Source of the DNA: Anas platyrhynchos
Lineage: Eukaryota > Chordata > Aves > Anseriformes > Anatidae
Reading direction: 5' to 3'
DNA length: 64,000 nucleotides
NCBI RefSeq assembly: GCF_047663525.1
Contig: NC_092600.1
Location: forward strand, 2,662,001 to 2,726,000
The notes under the pieces are model-generated. The model saw only the letters and a program-made list of their open reading frames with translations, searched no databases and was not told where the DNA came from. Numbering within the stretch: position 1 is the stretch's first letter; each line of letters begins with the position of its first letter. Made by a program: the position numbers and the translations under genes. Positions 50,701 through 61,100 of the stretch are shown here, in pieces.

Positions 50701-53234
50701 GACCAAAACCACAGCAGCCTGCCATGTAGTGTGCCGCAGTGGGAAGCTCATGTGCAGCCCATTTTGGCTCACTGGCAGCACTGCTTGCAAAAAGATAATC
50801 AGGAGAAAAAAAATAAATAAACCAACATCTAGCCCTACAGCTGCTGCTTAATCCCTCTGGCCCACATAAAATGTGGCATCCAATCACGGGGTCCACAATG
50901 CTCATCCAACACCACGGCACACTGTGGCCAGCAAGAATTCAGATGATAAATTCAGCTTGGGAAACGAGCCCAATTACTGTGTCGACCTATTAGAGCCATG
51001 GCCAACTGGCTCACGGAGCTTGTTAAGCTTTGCATTACAGCTGACTTGTCTGGCATTTTTATTCAGGCAGTCGCTAAGTACTCATTTTCTGACATGGCCA
51101 GAAATAAGCAAAGGGGCACAAACAATTCCTTCCCACCCCGATTCTCAAGTTACTGTACTTCAAAGTTGGTTTACTATAGGTTAGGTTTAAAAACGGATAG
51201 TTACTATTAAGACTTAGACCAGATATATAAGATTTCTTTATACATAGGCAGATTATTAAATGTCATGACATTTTGGGACAAAAGGAGTAAGGACAACAGT
51301 ATTTTGGAAAACTAAAACTAAGAAAAAAAGCTGTTTTTTTTTTTTGTCTCTCAAGCTTACTAACTTCTTACCCAGTGTTAGGAGAGAAGGAGGAGTCAAA
51401 GGTCAGCTTCAGGCCTCGTGCAAGCTGTACAGAAAAGAAATTCACAGGTAGGATTTATAATCAGAGATTGTCACAAATTAATTTGTAAACTGGACCTTTT
51501 GATCCCCAAATTACCTGATCTTCTAGAGTGATCTCAGTGCCTAGCGTGTTGTCAGTGTTCCACTTTTCTGTGAACATCAGTCCGTACTCCACCCATCTGT
51601 ATTTGGTTTCCAAACTACCACTGACTTTGCTCGTTTCTGAGTTTGCTGAACCTGAGCTTGTAAATTCCTAAAGAGAGGGGAAAAAAATATATATATACAT
51701 ATAAATAAATGTAGATATGTGTGTGTGTGTATGCGTACAGGTAAATACTCATAGAACATTAGTCATTATAATTTGGGATACTACCCAACACTTCAGCGTT
51801 CTCAAAAGACTTAAGAACACATTTGTTATTCATTAATACCAACACACACACAAAAATGTCAGTGTCAGGGAGAAAGAGCACTGCATGCTAAGGAATGGTC
51901 ACAAACCATTTTTAACATTTTAACACAAAACAAGGGGCTAGTCTGAGAGCTAGCTGACGTACAAGGTGTGCCTGTGGGTCAGCTTGTAAGCCTGCAAATA
52001 CTTCACAGAGGTATTGTAAAGATCAGCTCCAACACACAATTACATCGCCACTACGCTTGTTTTGTGACTGCTAAGAAAAATAGCATGTTGCTCGTTTAGA
52101 AATTATACTGGCTGATATTCCAACCACAGGGCACGGAGAAGTCGCTAATTGCAGCTGTGCATAAACTGATCAGCCTTGGGCAAAACATTATTCCAAAATG
52201 CTCCTTAATAGAGCCCCCGGGGGGCTGTGCCCCGTGCTAGCCCTGAGCTAAATCAAACCCTTGGCAGAAGAAAAAGCCTGGGGAGAGCACAACCTTTCAT
52301 GCCGTGGAGGCAGGGAGTGTTTCTAGCTGGGGGAGCCTGTACCACTGCCCCCACGTGTGTGGCCTCATGGCAGCATTATGTCCTAAGTGCAAAGTAACTC
52401 GCAGGGCTATAACGTATCTGAAAACCGATAAGGGGAGAGTAAGGGATCCATATTTCTATTTTTAACCAGAAAACACAGGAACACTGCCATGTTTGGGGTT
52501 TCAAGGCCTGTCCAAACTCACCAGTCCATTCTCGGATTTTGTTTTCAAATCAAGTTTTATTAACCCAAAACCTAGAAGATGAGAAAAAAAAAAAAAAAAA
52601 CATGAATTATATATATGTTAATTTGAAAGGCATTTCTGATTTATTTCACAAAGCTTCCTTCTAAATCTCCTGTGAACTACTTTAAAAAAAAAAAAAAAAA
52701 AAAAGTACAACCGGGTATAACTTTTGAACCATGGGTTTTTAAGAAGCAGCTTATGCAGTTCATACTTCCTTCAGATAGCACTGACTGCACTAGTCCTGCT
52801 GACCTGTGATATCCCTGGGACCAGACTAGGTAATAATGTCCTTATTCATATCGAGCAGCAGCTTTTTCATAAGGAAATTGCTGACATCAATGGCCCTATT
52901 CATGACAGAGGGAAACAGACAAAATACAACACTCAATTTTCCTTCGAAACAGACAACAGACCTATGGGGAACATGAAGAATTTTGTCAAAACAGGAATAA
53001 ATCACCCTCCCTTTCCAGACAGCAGTGGTAATGTGAAACTAGGATATAAAATTCTCTGGATTCTAAGGAAATAGCTGGAATGTTTATCAGAGAAAAACAG
53101 TAACATCATAGCAGTTTCAGGAATCGGGTAGACAGTGAAAGATCAAACTTATTTGGGATTTATTTACCATATCCTTTGGTGAAAACATCTCTGGCAGATT
53201 TGCCCAGATCAGCATAAGCAGGTGGAACAGCCAT
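44657..53234 (-). CDS. VDAC1: VDAC1, voltage-dependent anion channel 1 (eight coding exons)
   Basis: This gene encodes the outer mitochondrial membrane beta-barrel channel that passes ATP, ADP, Pi and other metabolites and docks hexokinase. Coding exons in transcript order are 53234-53168, 52571-52522, 51667-51515, 51424-51372, 49592-49365, 46287-46137, 45645-45588 and 44748-44657. All junctions are GT-AG, and the lengths sum to 852 nt, or 283 residues plus a TAA stop, which is the family length. Visible features are the N-terminal amphipathic segment ([18 protein letters not shown], residues 1-18), Glu73 (FTEKW), the GLK motif near 94-96 and the C-terminal eukaryotic-porin signature ([18 protein letters not shown], about 237-254). 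Cys127 is kept, but residue 232, Cys in human VDAC1, is Ser here. The ATG lies three bases into the second exon, so the first exon is noncoding. VDAC2 and VDAC3 are less likely, because VDAC2 has an N-terminal extension and the neighbour C5orf15 marks the VDAC1 locus. Confidence 0.98.
45588..45645 (-). CDS. VDAC1: VDAC1 coding exon 7 (58 bp)
   Basis: Encodes [19 protein letters not shown] and the first base of Gly254, which is the eukaryotic porin signature. The acceptor is CCCTTTAAG and the donor GTATGT. Confidence 0.97.
46137..46287 (-). CDS. VDAC1: VDAC1 coding exon 6 (151 bp)
   Basis: Encodes [16 protein letters not shown] through [19 protein letters not shown] to DPDASFS, residues 185-234. 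Residue 232 is Ser (codon TCT). The acceptor is TTCCTTCCAG and the donor GTGAGTGC. Confidence 0.97.
46288..49364 (-). other. VDAC1: VDAC1 intron between the 228-bp and 151-bp exons
   Basis: A 3.1-kb, AT-rich intron. A poly-A run (about 46498-46515) and small chance ORFs are present. I recognise no exon or repeat family in it. Confidence 0.6.
49365..49592 (-). CDS. VDAC1: VDAC1 coding exon 5 (228 bp, largest)
   Basis: Encodes about residues 108-184, from [16 protein letters not shown] through [10 protein letters not shown] and [11 protein letters not shown] to DEFQLHTNV. This is the centre of the barrel and contains the only cysteine of the protein (Cys127). The donor is GTAAGTATT and the acceptor CTCTTTAG. 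Confidence 0.98.
49593..51371 (-). other. VDAC1: VDAC1 intron between the 53-bp and 228-bp exons
   Basis: A 1.8-kb intron. It carries an interrupted ATT trinucleotide repeat (50439-50471) and a T-run near 51340. No other structure was recognised. Confidence 0.6.
50439..50471 (+). repeat. (ATT)n trinucleotide repeat
   Basis: ATT units interrupted by one TTC inside a VDAC1 intron. A shorter ATT run occurs at about 23928-23942. Confidence 0.85.
51372..51424 (-). CDS. VDAC1: VDAC1 coding exon 4 (53 bp)
   Basis: Encodes [17 protein letters not shown] and the first two bases of Gly108. It contains the GLK motif seen in VDAC proteins. The acceptor is CTGTACAG and the donor GTAAGAAG. Confidence 0.96.
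51515..51667 (-). CDS. VDAC1: VDAC1 coding exon 3 (153 bp)
   Basis: Exactly 51 codons in phase 0, residues 40-90, starting [14 protein letters not shown] and ending EITLEDQ. It carries the membrane-facing Glu73 that is linked to hexokinase binding in mammals. The acceptor is TCTTTAG and the donor GTAATT. Confidence 0.97.
51668..52521 (-). other. VDAC1: VDAC1 intron between the 50-bp and 153-bp exons
   Basis: An intron of about 0.85 kb with a TA/TG dinucleotide tract (51688-51731) close to the acceptor of the 153-bp exon. Nothing else was recognised. The smaller introns (44749-45587, 45646-46136, 51425-51514, 52572-53167) hold only low-complexity A or T runs. Confidence 0.55.
52522..52571 (-). 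CDS. VDAC1: VDAC1 coding exon 2 (50 bp)
   Basis: Encodes [16 protein letters not shown], the first transmembrane beta strand, completing Gly23 at the junction. The acceptor is CTTCTAG and the donor GTGAGT. A 17-nt T-run on the transcript strand lies just upstream (52584-52600). Confidence 0.96.
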
Positions 53235-53237
53235 TTT
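53168..53237 (-). CDS. VDAC1: VDAC1 exon 2 (first coding exon)
   Basis: The start codon is at 53234-53232, three bases after the acceptor AG. The exon encodes residues 1-22 ([22 protein letters not shown]) and ends one base into codon 23. The donor is GTAAATA. The acceptor is preceded by an unbroken 43-nt polypyrimidine run on the transcript strand (53240-53282). Confidence 0.97.
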
Positions 53238-54716
53238 CTGGGAAAAAAAAGAAAAAGAAAAAAAAAAAGAGAGAGAAAAAAGCGGGGAGGAGGAGATTAT
53301 TACTATGTTCAGAAACTTGTTTATTTAATTCACTTCAGCAAAAAGCAACTTAAGGTAAATTTCTAAGTTTTAGACAGTTTTATTTTCTACCCACAACCTA
53401 TCAATTAAATACAGCCTGAAGAACGTAGCTCCAACAAGTAGTTGGATTTGATTTCGTTCTTTAGCCAGCATAAGTGAGTTGAGTGCACTTGCCTCTGCGA
53501 AACAGGTTGCAGAACAAATATGAAAAAAAAAGTCTGTGCCTTTCTAAAGGGTTAATTCTTGTTCCCTTATCAGTAGAATGGCCTGAACAAACAACTTTAA
53601 TATATACATGAAACATTTCTCCTGTTTTTTGCAATTAATCTATGTATGGGAAGAGTTAGGACCCCAGAAAACGCAGCCAGGACAGGCATCGAGCATCACT
53701 AACACCTCTCTCCCTAATTCACAGCAGCAAAAGGATAACATTTACGTTAGCAAAATCATTCTTCACCTTCAGCTTTCTTTGACTTTGGAGCTGCTGTTAA
53801 CATGCTAAGATTTCTCCTTAGGGGATGACCTTAAAGTGCTTTTCTGGTCATCAGCTGGGGAAAATCTGAAGGGGCTGAGAAGAGCTGGGACTGAGGGGAT
53901 GCCACACCGTGAGCATGCAGGGCCGGGAGCAATGTTCATTTTGCCCCTCAGGTCCTTGCTTCCTACATTCAGCAGGCCCCAACCTCTCCTGGCTCAGAAG
54001 CCTCCTGCACGACATACGAATGCATCTGGTTTTGCTGCCACTGAGAAAACCGTCTCATCACAGGTGGAGGGCAGAATGTGATCCTGTGAGGAACAAACCA
54101 AGCAAACCTACTTTCTTATCCCAGTACAATTTGTTCTAGGGAAGCCAAGTCAACGAACAGAAGTGGCGTGCACCTTCTGTCTTTATACACAGGACACCAT
54201 ACATTTTTAAAAAGCAAAGGAGTGGAACCGTATACTCATAAAGCACCTCTCAACACACCGTAATTCCCTATTCCCAAACGTTTTGGTTATGTGGCATAAC
54301 AGCGAGCTGATTACATAAGAGTGGAAACGCTGTGAAAGTTGCCTGCCAGTCCTTGCTCCAGCCCGTTCCATGTCAGCAGAAAACTATTCCTCCCCACCCC
54401 AGCGCCAAGAGCTGGCTCCCAGCACCGGGGGTGCTCCCCACAGCCCCCCGGGAGGCAGCTCCCAGCACCCAGCACCCTGCACGAGCAGCACCCGGGGCCC
54501 TGCAGCAGCCACCCAGCGCCTCCAGCGCTCGCTCCAGCAAGCTGCTGCCTGTCAGAGCAGGATATTGCTATTGCATAAGTGAAGAATCCCTGTCCTAGAG
54601 GGAACAAAACAGATCTGGTGGCTGAACCAAGGCAAACGGTCTTCTCAGAGCGTACAGCAGGGTGCAGAGCGTGGTGCAGCTTCAGCTGGGGACACCGCCT
54701 GGGTGCACGAGGAAGG

Positions 54717-54744
54717 CCTCTCCTCTCCTCTCCTCTCCTCTCCT
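54717..54744 (+). repeat. (CCTCT)n pentanucleotide microsatellite
   Basis: More than five uninterrupted copies of CCTCT within VDAC1 intron 1. Confidence 0.9.
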
Positions 54745-57294
54745 TCCAGCTACAGTTCATCAATAAGTTACAGCCCCAGATATGTAAGCAGCTAAATAGG
54801 TGACTTGAAAACAAAACCAAAAAAAATACCCAATGTATTCTGGATTCTACAGAAGTGGCAGATGCTTGTATTAGACCTAAACATCTCATTTTTTTGTGCA
54901 AACACGAAAGTTGGGATTTCAGGTTTATAAGCACCGCTCTGCAAGAGAAGCCATTTTAGCACTTGGTCAGATGTGGTTCTGGAAACACAAAACCCACCTT
55001 TAGACATAAATGAACAAACAAACCAAATATTAACAGATTTAAGTAGATCTCCTGCCCCTCACTGAAGCCACCAAAAGCAGAGCTCTGTGCCCGCTGGGTG
55101 ATCTTGCCTTGAAGTCAGAGCTAAGGAGGCACTGGGATGACCCCAAGCCCAGGACGCGGTGGGGTGGGTCACGGAGGGGGATGTTCAGGAATCACTTCTT
55201 CCCCGCCACAGCAGCCCAGCCTCATGAGTGCCCTCTGACGGGTATTTCCATTTAGCATCATCAAAAATTTAAAATGCTAAAGATCCATTTGAAAATCAGA
55301 TAAGCATTGCTTTGGACAGTACCGCACTGCTCTGCTGGCCGCCTTTGGGAACCTCCCAGCTCCATTTTGCCAGCAGCCCCTTGGAGTCACTTTGTAAAAT
55401 CAAGATATTTTCTTGAAAACTGACTGCTGCATGTTTTTCCTTCGGGTTTTGTAGCATGTGTGTGTCTCCACAGGGCTCGCCAGGCCCATGAGCTGGGGCA
55501 GGCGGCTGCACGGCTGCGGGCTGGGCTCTGCCTACAGGACAGTGGGAGATGCCTGGATCTCCACTTAGGCAATTACTCTAATTAAGGGACAATACTGAAA
55601 GCCAAATCCCTGCCTGTTGTAAGGCAAATCATGTAACCTGCACGGAACAAGGTGTTTAAAAATGCTGAGTGTGGAAAACATGATGAAATATGCATGTGGT
55701 GGTTAACCTTGCTGTTGTTGTCAGCAAGAACAAAAATAATTATTTCTGTTTGCAGGGCCTAATCAGGAGCCTCTTGTTTAACAGATGGAAAACAAAACTG
55801 ATTACATCCTGCGTGAGTGCGGGTTGTAAGACAAGCATGCTTAACAGGGATTCAAATCCTTAAAGGATCAAGGCATGGCTGTGGCCAAGTGCCCTTGCTT
55901 TCCACCAGTGGGATCTCAGCACATTAACTCAGATTAGGTTGGGACTGAGATGAATTCATTGCTCTCCTCCTTCCCCAACTGTGCAAATACCTCAGAGTGA
56001 CCGCACACCTCGGCTCCAACACCAAGCAGACAAAGGAGAGGATACATAGTATGTTCAAGTGGTAAAATACTTTGATTTTCTTGAGTGGGAAACACTGTAG
56101 CACAAATCACACTGAAGTACTGCAGGGTTGGGTTCAGGAAGCCTGAGCAGAGCAGTCAGCTTGAAGCACTGCTGTGAGCAGCACCTTGGTGAGTGCTGGG
56201 CTGTAACCACGCAGGGAGGAAATTGGAAGCTTCCTCTGGAGCTGTAGGACCCCAGAGCCAGCCCCAGCAAAGATTTCATTGAATACGAGGCAGTTCCATC
56301 AGGCTCAATTTAAATATTTCCCAGTGACACAGACACATGCAACTCTGTGGTTTGAAATCCAAATGGGCTCAGCAGGCAGCCGGGGCGCCCTTTGAGAACA
56401 AGGACTGGCTGCGACCAAAGGCAGGTCCACCTCTGAGACTGGCAGCTCTCGATGTGTCATGTCCCTACCCAGACTTACCAACTTTATGATACTTACGTGA
56501 GAGGGAGGAGCTATATAAAAATTTAAGATAAGAATAAAATCAATGGCAGGTTCAACTGCCACGAAGACAATGGGAGTCTGTCGGAATCAAGGCTTAGAAA
56601 ATAGAAAGGTTGGATTTAACCTTGCTCCTGTCACATTTTTCCTAATAAACCATCAGGTGATGAAGCCAGCTGCACTGCGCATGAGGAGAGAAAGCACATG
56701 AGGGTCTTTTGCCTCAATATCCCCAAATCTGATCATTCCCTATTTATCTCCTCTATAGACTGAAAAAAATATCCCTTGGCATGCTTTTAAGCACCTTTTT
56801 GCCCCCCAGCCTGGGCAGTGTCATTTCACAGCCAAGCTACCAACACCTGTAGGATCAGAGCCCTCCTGCTCTCGAACCACACATGACAGAGCAGATTTAC
56901 TTTTCCGCGATTGATTTATGCAATATTATCTGTCACCCAATAAATGCTGGAGCACAGAGGAGATAAAACCCTTCAAAGCAAATACAAATATTGTGATTTA
57001 GCCTAAACCAATATTTACGGAACTAAAGAAAGAAAGAGCCTGCTGTTAATTGCGTGGGTGCAAGTTCAGAACAGCGTTGTACCGAAACCCCTCATTAAGC
57101 TATCGCACAGAAACAGCAATTAAACACGGCTGGGGGATGCTGCAGCCTGCGGTAGCTGCTGGAGTTGGGAAAACTGCGAGGGGAGAACAAGGAACCAAGT
57201 TCCTTCAGCCCCAAGTTATGAGCCCAGGTTAACCACCCAGCCCTGCAGCCCCTGGGTGAGGCTGCGCCCCGCTGGGGGTCACTGGTAGGATACT

Positions 57295-57337
57295 GGGGGC
57301 ACTGGGGGACACTGGGGGTACTGCAGGGCACCGGGGG
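57295..57337 (+). repeat. G-quadruplex motif in degenerate ACTGGGGG repeat
   Basis: Five G-tracts (57295-57299, 57304-57308, 57314-57318, 57326-57328, 57333-57337) separated by loops of 4, 5, 7 and 4 nt. They form part of an imperfect ~10-bp minisatellite with the unit ACTGGGGG, in VDAC1 intron 1 near the promoter. Confidence 0.8.
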
Positions 57338-57419
57338 ATACTGAGGGCTCTGCTCCTGCTGCCCTACAGCCGGCAGCGGTAACCCCAGGCCCAACCAGCA
57401 CCCGAAGGCCCTTTTGGGA

Positions 57420-58110
57420 AGGGGTCGGGAGGCAATTTGGCAGCCACCCTGACCCCGGGGACGGGAAGGGGATGGAGAGAGCCCCCGGCAGAGGGGATGA
57501 GTCAGCTCCGCTCTGCCCGGTGCCTGCCGGTTTTTATTAATTTATTAATTAATTTCTGGAACAGCTGCCCCGAGCCAGGCCGAACCTCTCCCCCCACCCA
57601 CCGGGGACCCCTCCCCAAGGCCGGGGGCTGCGGGGAAGGGACGATCGCTGCCCCCGATCCCACCCCCCGGTCCCCCGGGGGACTCCCCCCGAGGCCGCTG
57701 CGCGTTACGTAAGGAAACCTCCGGCCCCGTTAGCAGCAAGGAGCGAGCCCCCCTCAACCCCTCCCGGCACCCCAAGGACCCCCGGGAACCCCCGGCCCTA
57801 CCTGGCCCCCCCCCGAGGCGGCGGCGGCCCCGCTGCTCCCGCTCCCTCCTCGGCCTCCCCCGGCCCCTGCCCGGCGCCTCCCCGGGCTCTGCGGCGGCGG
57901 CGGCTGCGCGGCGGCGGGCGGGGACGGGGCGGAGCGGGCCGGGCCTCGTCGCCTCACCGAGCCCCCGGAGCTGCCTCCCTCCGGGGCAGGACCCCCCGAC
58001 AGGCTCCGGGGAAAGCCCCCCGAGAGCCCCCCGGTGGGATCTGGTGGGGGGAGGATGAGTTAAGGGGGGGAAAAGGGTAAAGGGGGGGTGCTGGAGGTGG
58101 TCCCCCAGGG
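57420..58110 (-). promoter_or_regulatory. VDAC1: VDAC1 CpG-island promoter
   Basis: A very GC-rich, CpG-dense block at the 5' end of VDAC1, with no TATA box. It holds a GC box (GGGGCGG, 57926-57932), an NF-E2/MARE-like TGAGTCAGC (57498-57506), the perfect PAR-bZIP palindrome TTACGTAA (57705-57712) and a G-rich run just upstream (58046-58088). Most of it lies at or just downstream of the inferred start site. This is the housekeeping-type promoter expected for VDAC1. Confidence 0.8.
57802..57950 (-). other. VDAC1: VDAC1 noncoding exon 1 (5' UTR), approximate
   Basis: The ATG exon opens with a splice acceptor, so a 5' exon must lie upstream. The best donor inside the CpG island on the minus strand is GGCCAG followed by GTAGGG, which places the exon 3' boundary at 57802. 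The start is uncertain and is placed within the GC-box-rich, TATA-less segment. Confidence 0.55.
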
Positions 58111-61100
58111 AGAGCCCGGTGGAAATGGAGCTGTGCTGGGTGCTGCGGGGTGATTGGGAGCTTTCTGTCTTGCTAACTCCCTGCTGGAGGCAGGAGGCAG
58201 CCCTCTGCTGAGCCTACAACCAAGGGGTCCCGGTGGCGGAGCGAGGCAGGCTGCGCTCTGCTATCACCGAGGAGCAGAGGCTGCAGGATGAGATACGAAA
58301 CCCACCCATCTCTGCCAGAGGCTCAGGGCATTGCCCACGAGATAAGCAGCAGACTCATCCTACCCATGGTCCTGACATTCACCCTTCCAGGCCCAGTGCC
58401 CAAGGGAGATTTTCACCAGGAGAAATCGCTAGGAGTTCACATCCCACCCTTGGGAAGCTTTACTTATGGTTTTTACCATGATTTCTTGCCTATTTTTCCT
58501 CCTTTACACAGCAGGGATAGATAGCAAGAGGCATTTTCCCTGGCTGTCCTTTCTCCTGGCTCACGCCTTTGCTTTCCCAGCAGCATCTCCCCAGAGAGGC
58601 ACGGCCTCCGTGCTGTACCCACTGCGGGTGGCTGCACACCTGGAGGTCAAAGTCACCCTGCTCGGAAGCGTGCCCAGGGCATGCACAGCACTTGTGAACA
58701 ACGCCCAGCTCTATCCCACAGAAATCAAGGGCCGGGAAGGCTGGGGCATGTCCCGGTCTCGCCCTGCTGCAGTGTCCAGATCCAGCCTGGGAGCTGCATT
58801 GCAAGCTCATCCAGGATCTTGGCACCCAGACTTCTTGCTTGGGTCTGGGAGTTCAGTTTCCAAAGTTTGCTTCTCTTTTTTTCAGGTGGGTGCCCATTTC
58901 TTATCAGTCCCAGTAACTGCTCTTTCCAAATGATGGAAAGTTTCTGAGTCCACACTCAAGCACAGACATTGCGAAACTTCACAGACTTTAAGCTGGCTGT
59001 AGAAGAGCAGGACGTGAGAACACTTCATGCCTGGCAACAAGCACATTTCTTGCCTGCAGTTGGAGGGGATAATGAAAGAAAAAGAGCACAAGGGAATGCT
59101 GCAAACCACAACTGGAAAAGCTGAGATCCTGCGTTAAAACAGAAACACCAAAGGTCTGCGAACGTTGCTTTGTCAGGCTGTCTCCAGTGCTGTGAGCAAA
59201 GTCTGGGCTCAAACTGAAAATAAAAGGGACTTTCTGTTGAACAGAATCACGCAAGTGAAGTGGGGTGTGGGATTTGGTGAGGTCTCAGGCATGTCTTAGC
59301 TTTCATGATGAGGTGGTGGAGGAGAAAGGCGTGTGTAGCCACATACAGACCTCGGAGAGCCAGCTGTGGCAGCAAAAGCTGGAGAAATTGTGCCTGATAC
59401 CAACTCTGTGCTGAAATAAAATGCACAGTCTGCTGCCACGAGAGAAACCCGTGGGGAAAAAAAAAAAAAAAAAAAAGGGTCCTTTTAAGCATTTGGAGAT
59501 TTACTTCCAGCCACAGCCATTCTGTAGGTTCAGCTACCAAAGCGAGCACTGGTGTTGACACAAGGCGAAGTCAGGCTGCAGACAGCCTCGCCGTGCCGCT
59601 GGCAGCAGCATGTGCTGTCCCTGTGCCCTAGGGCTTGTTGGAGTGTGCCCAGGGCTGATGTCACTTGCTGTCCCACCAAAAGCCAGCCCAGCAAACATGA
59701 CTTCAGGGTTCTGCCAGGGTGCTGAGCTGAAGCTTATCACCCCAGAGGCAGAGGAGCACAGGAAGAGCCAGGGCAACGCGTGGTTGGAAGCAGGACACCC
59801 TCATACCATTTGGTCAGCCATGGCTGTGTCTTCACCCCAAGCAGCAGCTCCTCAACCTGCCCCACGCTGGAGCAAGCACAGCCTTGGCTCTTGGCCACCT
59901 GCTTGTGCCAGAGGTGAATCATGCAACACTGAGCCTGGCTTACAGCACACTGCCTGCCCACTGTGCTTTCTCCCCTAGCATCATCCTTGCTGCCACCCCA
60001 TTTTCTCCAATATATTGTTTTATTACTTCCTGGCATAAAACCCTTTTTATTTCCTGCATGCACACAGATTACAGCCTGTTCCCTACGTCCTTTCCCTAGC
60101 TCAGGGGATTTTTATGTCTCAAAGGACTCACAGCATGGTCACAAGCAGAACCAGGCAGAGAGAGACCTGTCCTGCCCATTCCCACTGCTGGTGCTGCCAG
60201 AGGTGGGGAACCAGACAGCTTGGAGGGTGTCCCCTCTGTCCCAGGCACAGGGAAACATTGCCTGGCACCTGCAGCAGCAATGAGGCAGCAGCTGAGTCCT
60301 TACCCCCTGTTATTTTGAAATCCATCCTACATGGATGCCATTTACTTGCTTTTGCCTGTTCCATTTTTCAGGGTCTGCTTGGTGATATCATCGGTTGAGT
60401 TTAACATTCACCGTCTGTCTCTGCAGTACGAGGCTGAGCATGATGCAGCAGGAGAGCAGGGGAAGGGCAAAGAGAGAGGACAGGACGTTCGGCGCCTGTG
60501 CAGAGAAAAAAAAAATCACTACTTTCTGTAACATGCATCTACCAAAAGATGGCAGCAAATATCCTAGTATGGAGCTGGGCTCTTTTTCAGACATGCTGTA
60601 ATTATCTCAGTGAGTGACAGAAAAACTGAGAATGAGCAGCCAAAATGAAGGAGAGAACTGATGTTTAGAACTTCTTGGTGATTTCTTATACCGTTGAAAG
60701 AATCTCTTTCATTTAAAGTGAAGACATAAGCACAGATATTCTTCCCAGCAGGCTGACCACAGACGGCCCCCAAGGTCTGTGCCATGCCAGAGCGGTGCCA
60801 CACAGTCTGCAGTGGCCTGGGGATAACAGGAGTGGGGAGCATGGCTGGGACAAGACCAGGGAGAGTTGCATTGTTTTTTTAGGGAAAAAAAAAAAAAAAA
60901 AAAAAAAAAGGAGAAAACAAAAAGGGGAATGCAATAAAAGCTAAACTCGTTCAGCTTCTTTTGATCTCGGAGAATAACAAAGAGATGTCCTGACATCATT
61001 ACGCCCCTCGCTCACTCCCTTTGGATCATGTTTTTATTTCCTGGAACCAGCAATGATCAAAGCCAAGCTCCTCTCCACCACTGTGCATCTTCATTTTCAC

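Larger units (their letters stand above)
53238..57801 (-). other. VDAC1: VDAC1 intron 1
   Basis: A 4.5-kb intron separating the noncoding first exon from the ATG exon. It contains a GC-rich patch at about 54.38-54.55 kb that produces overlapping chance ORFs, a CCTCT pentanucleotide repeat (54717-54744), a G-quadruplex motif (57295-57337) and the downstream half of the CpG island. I see no alternative coding exon. Confidence 0.6.

Noticed and set aside
54311-54934. 207-codon minus-strand ORF inside VDAC1 intron 1
   Set aside because: Spans a CCTCT microsatellite and a GC-rich patch. Not part of the VDAC1 reading frame.
58233-58933. Plus-strand ORFs divergent from the VDAC1 promoter
   Set aside because: Short, without domains; a divergent noncoding transcript is possible but not shown by sequence.
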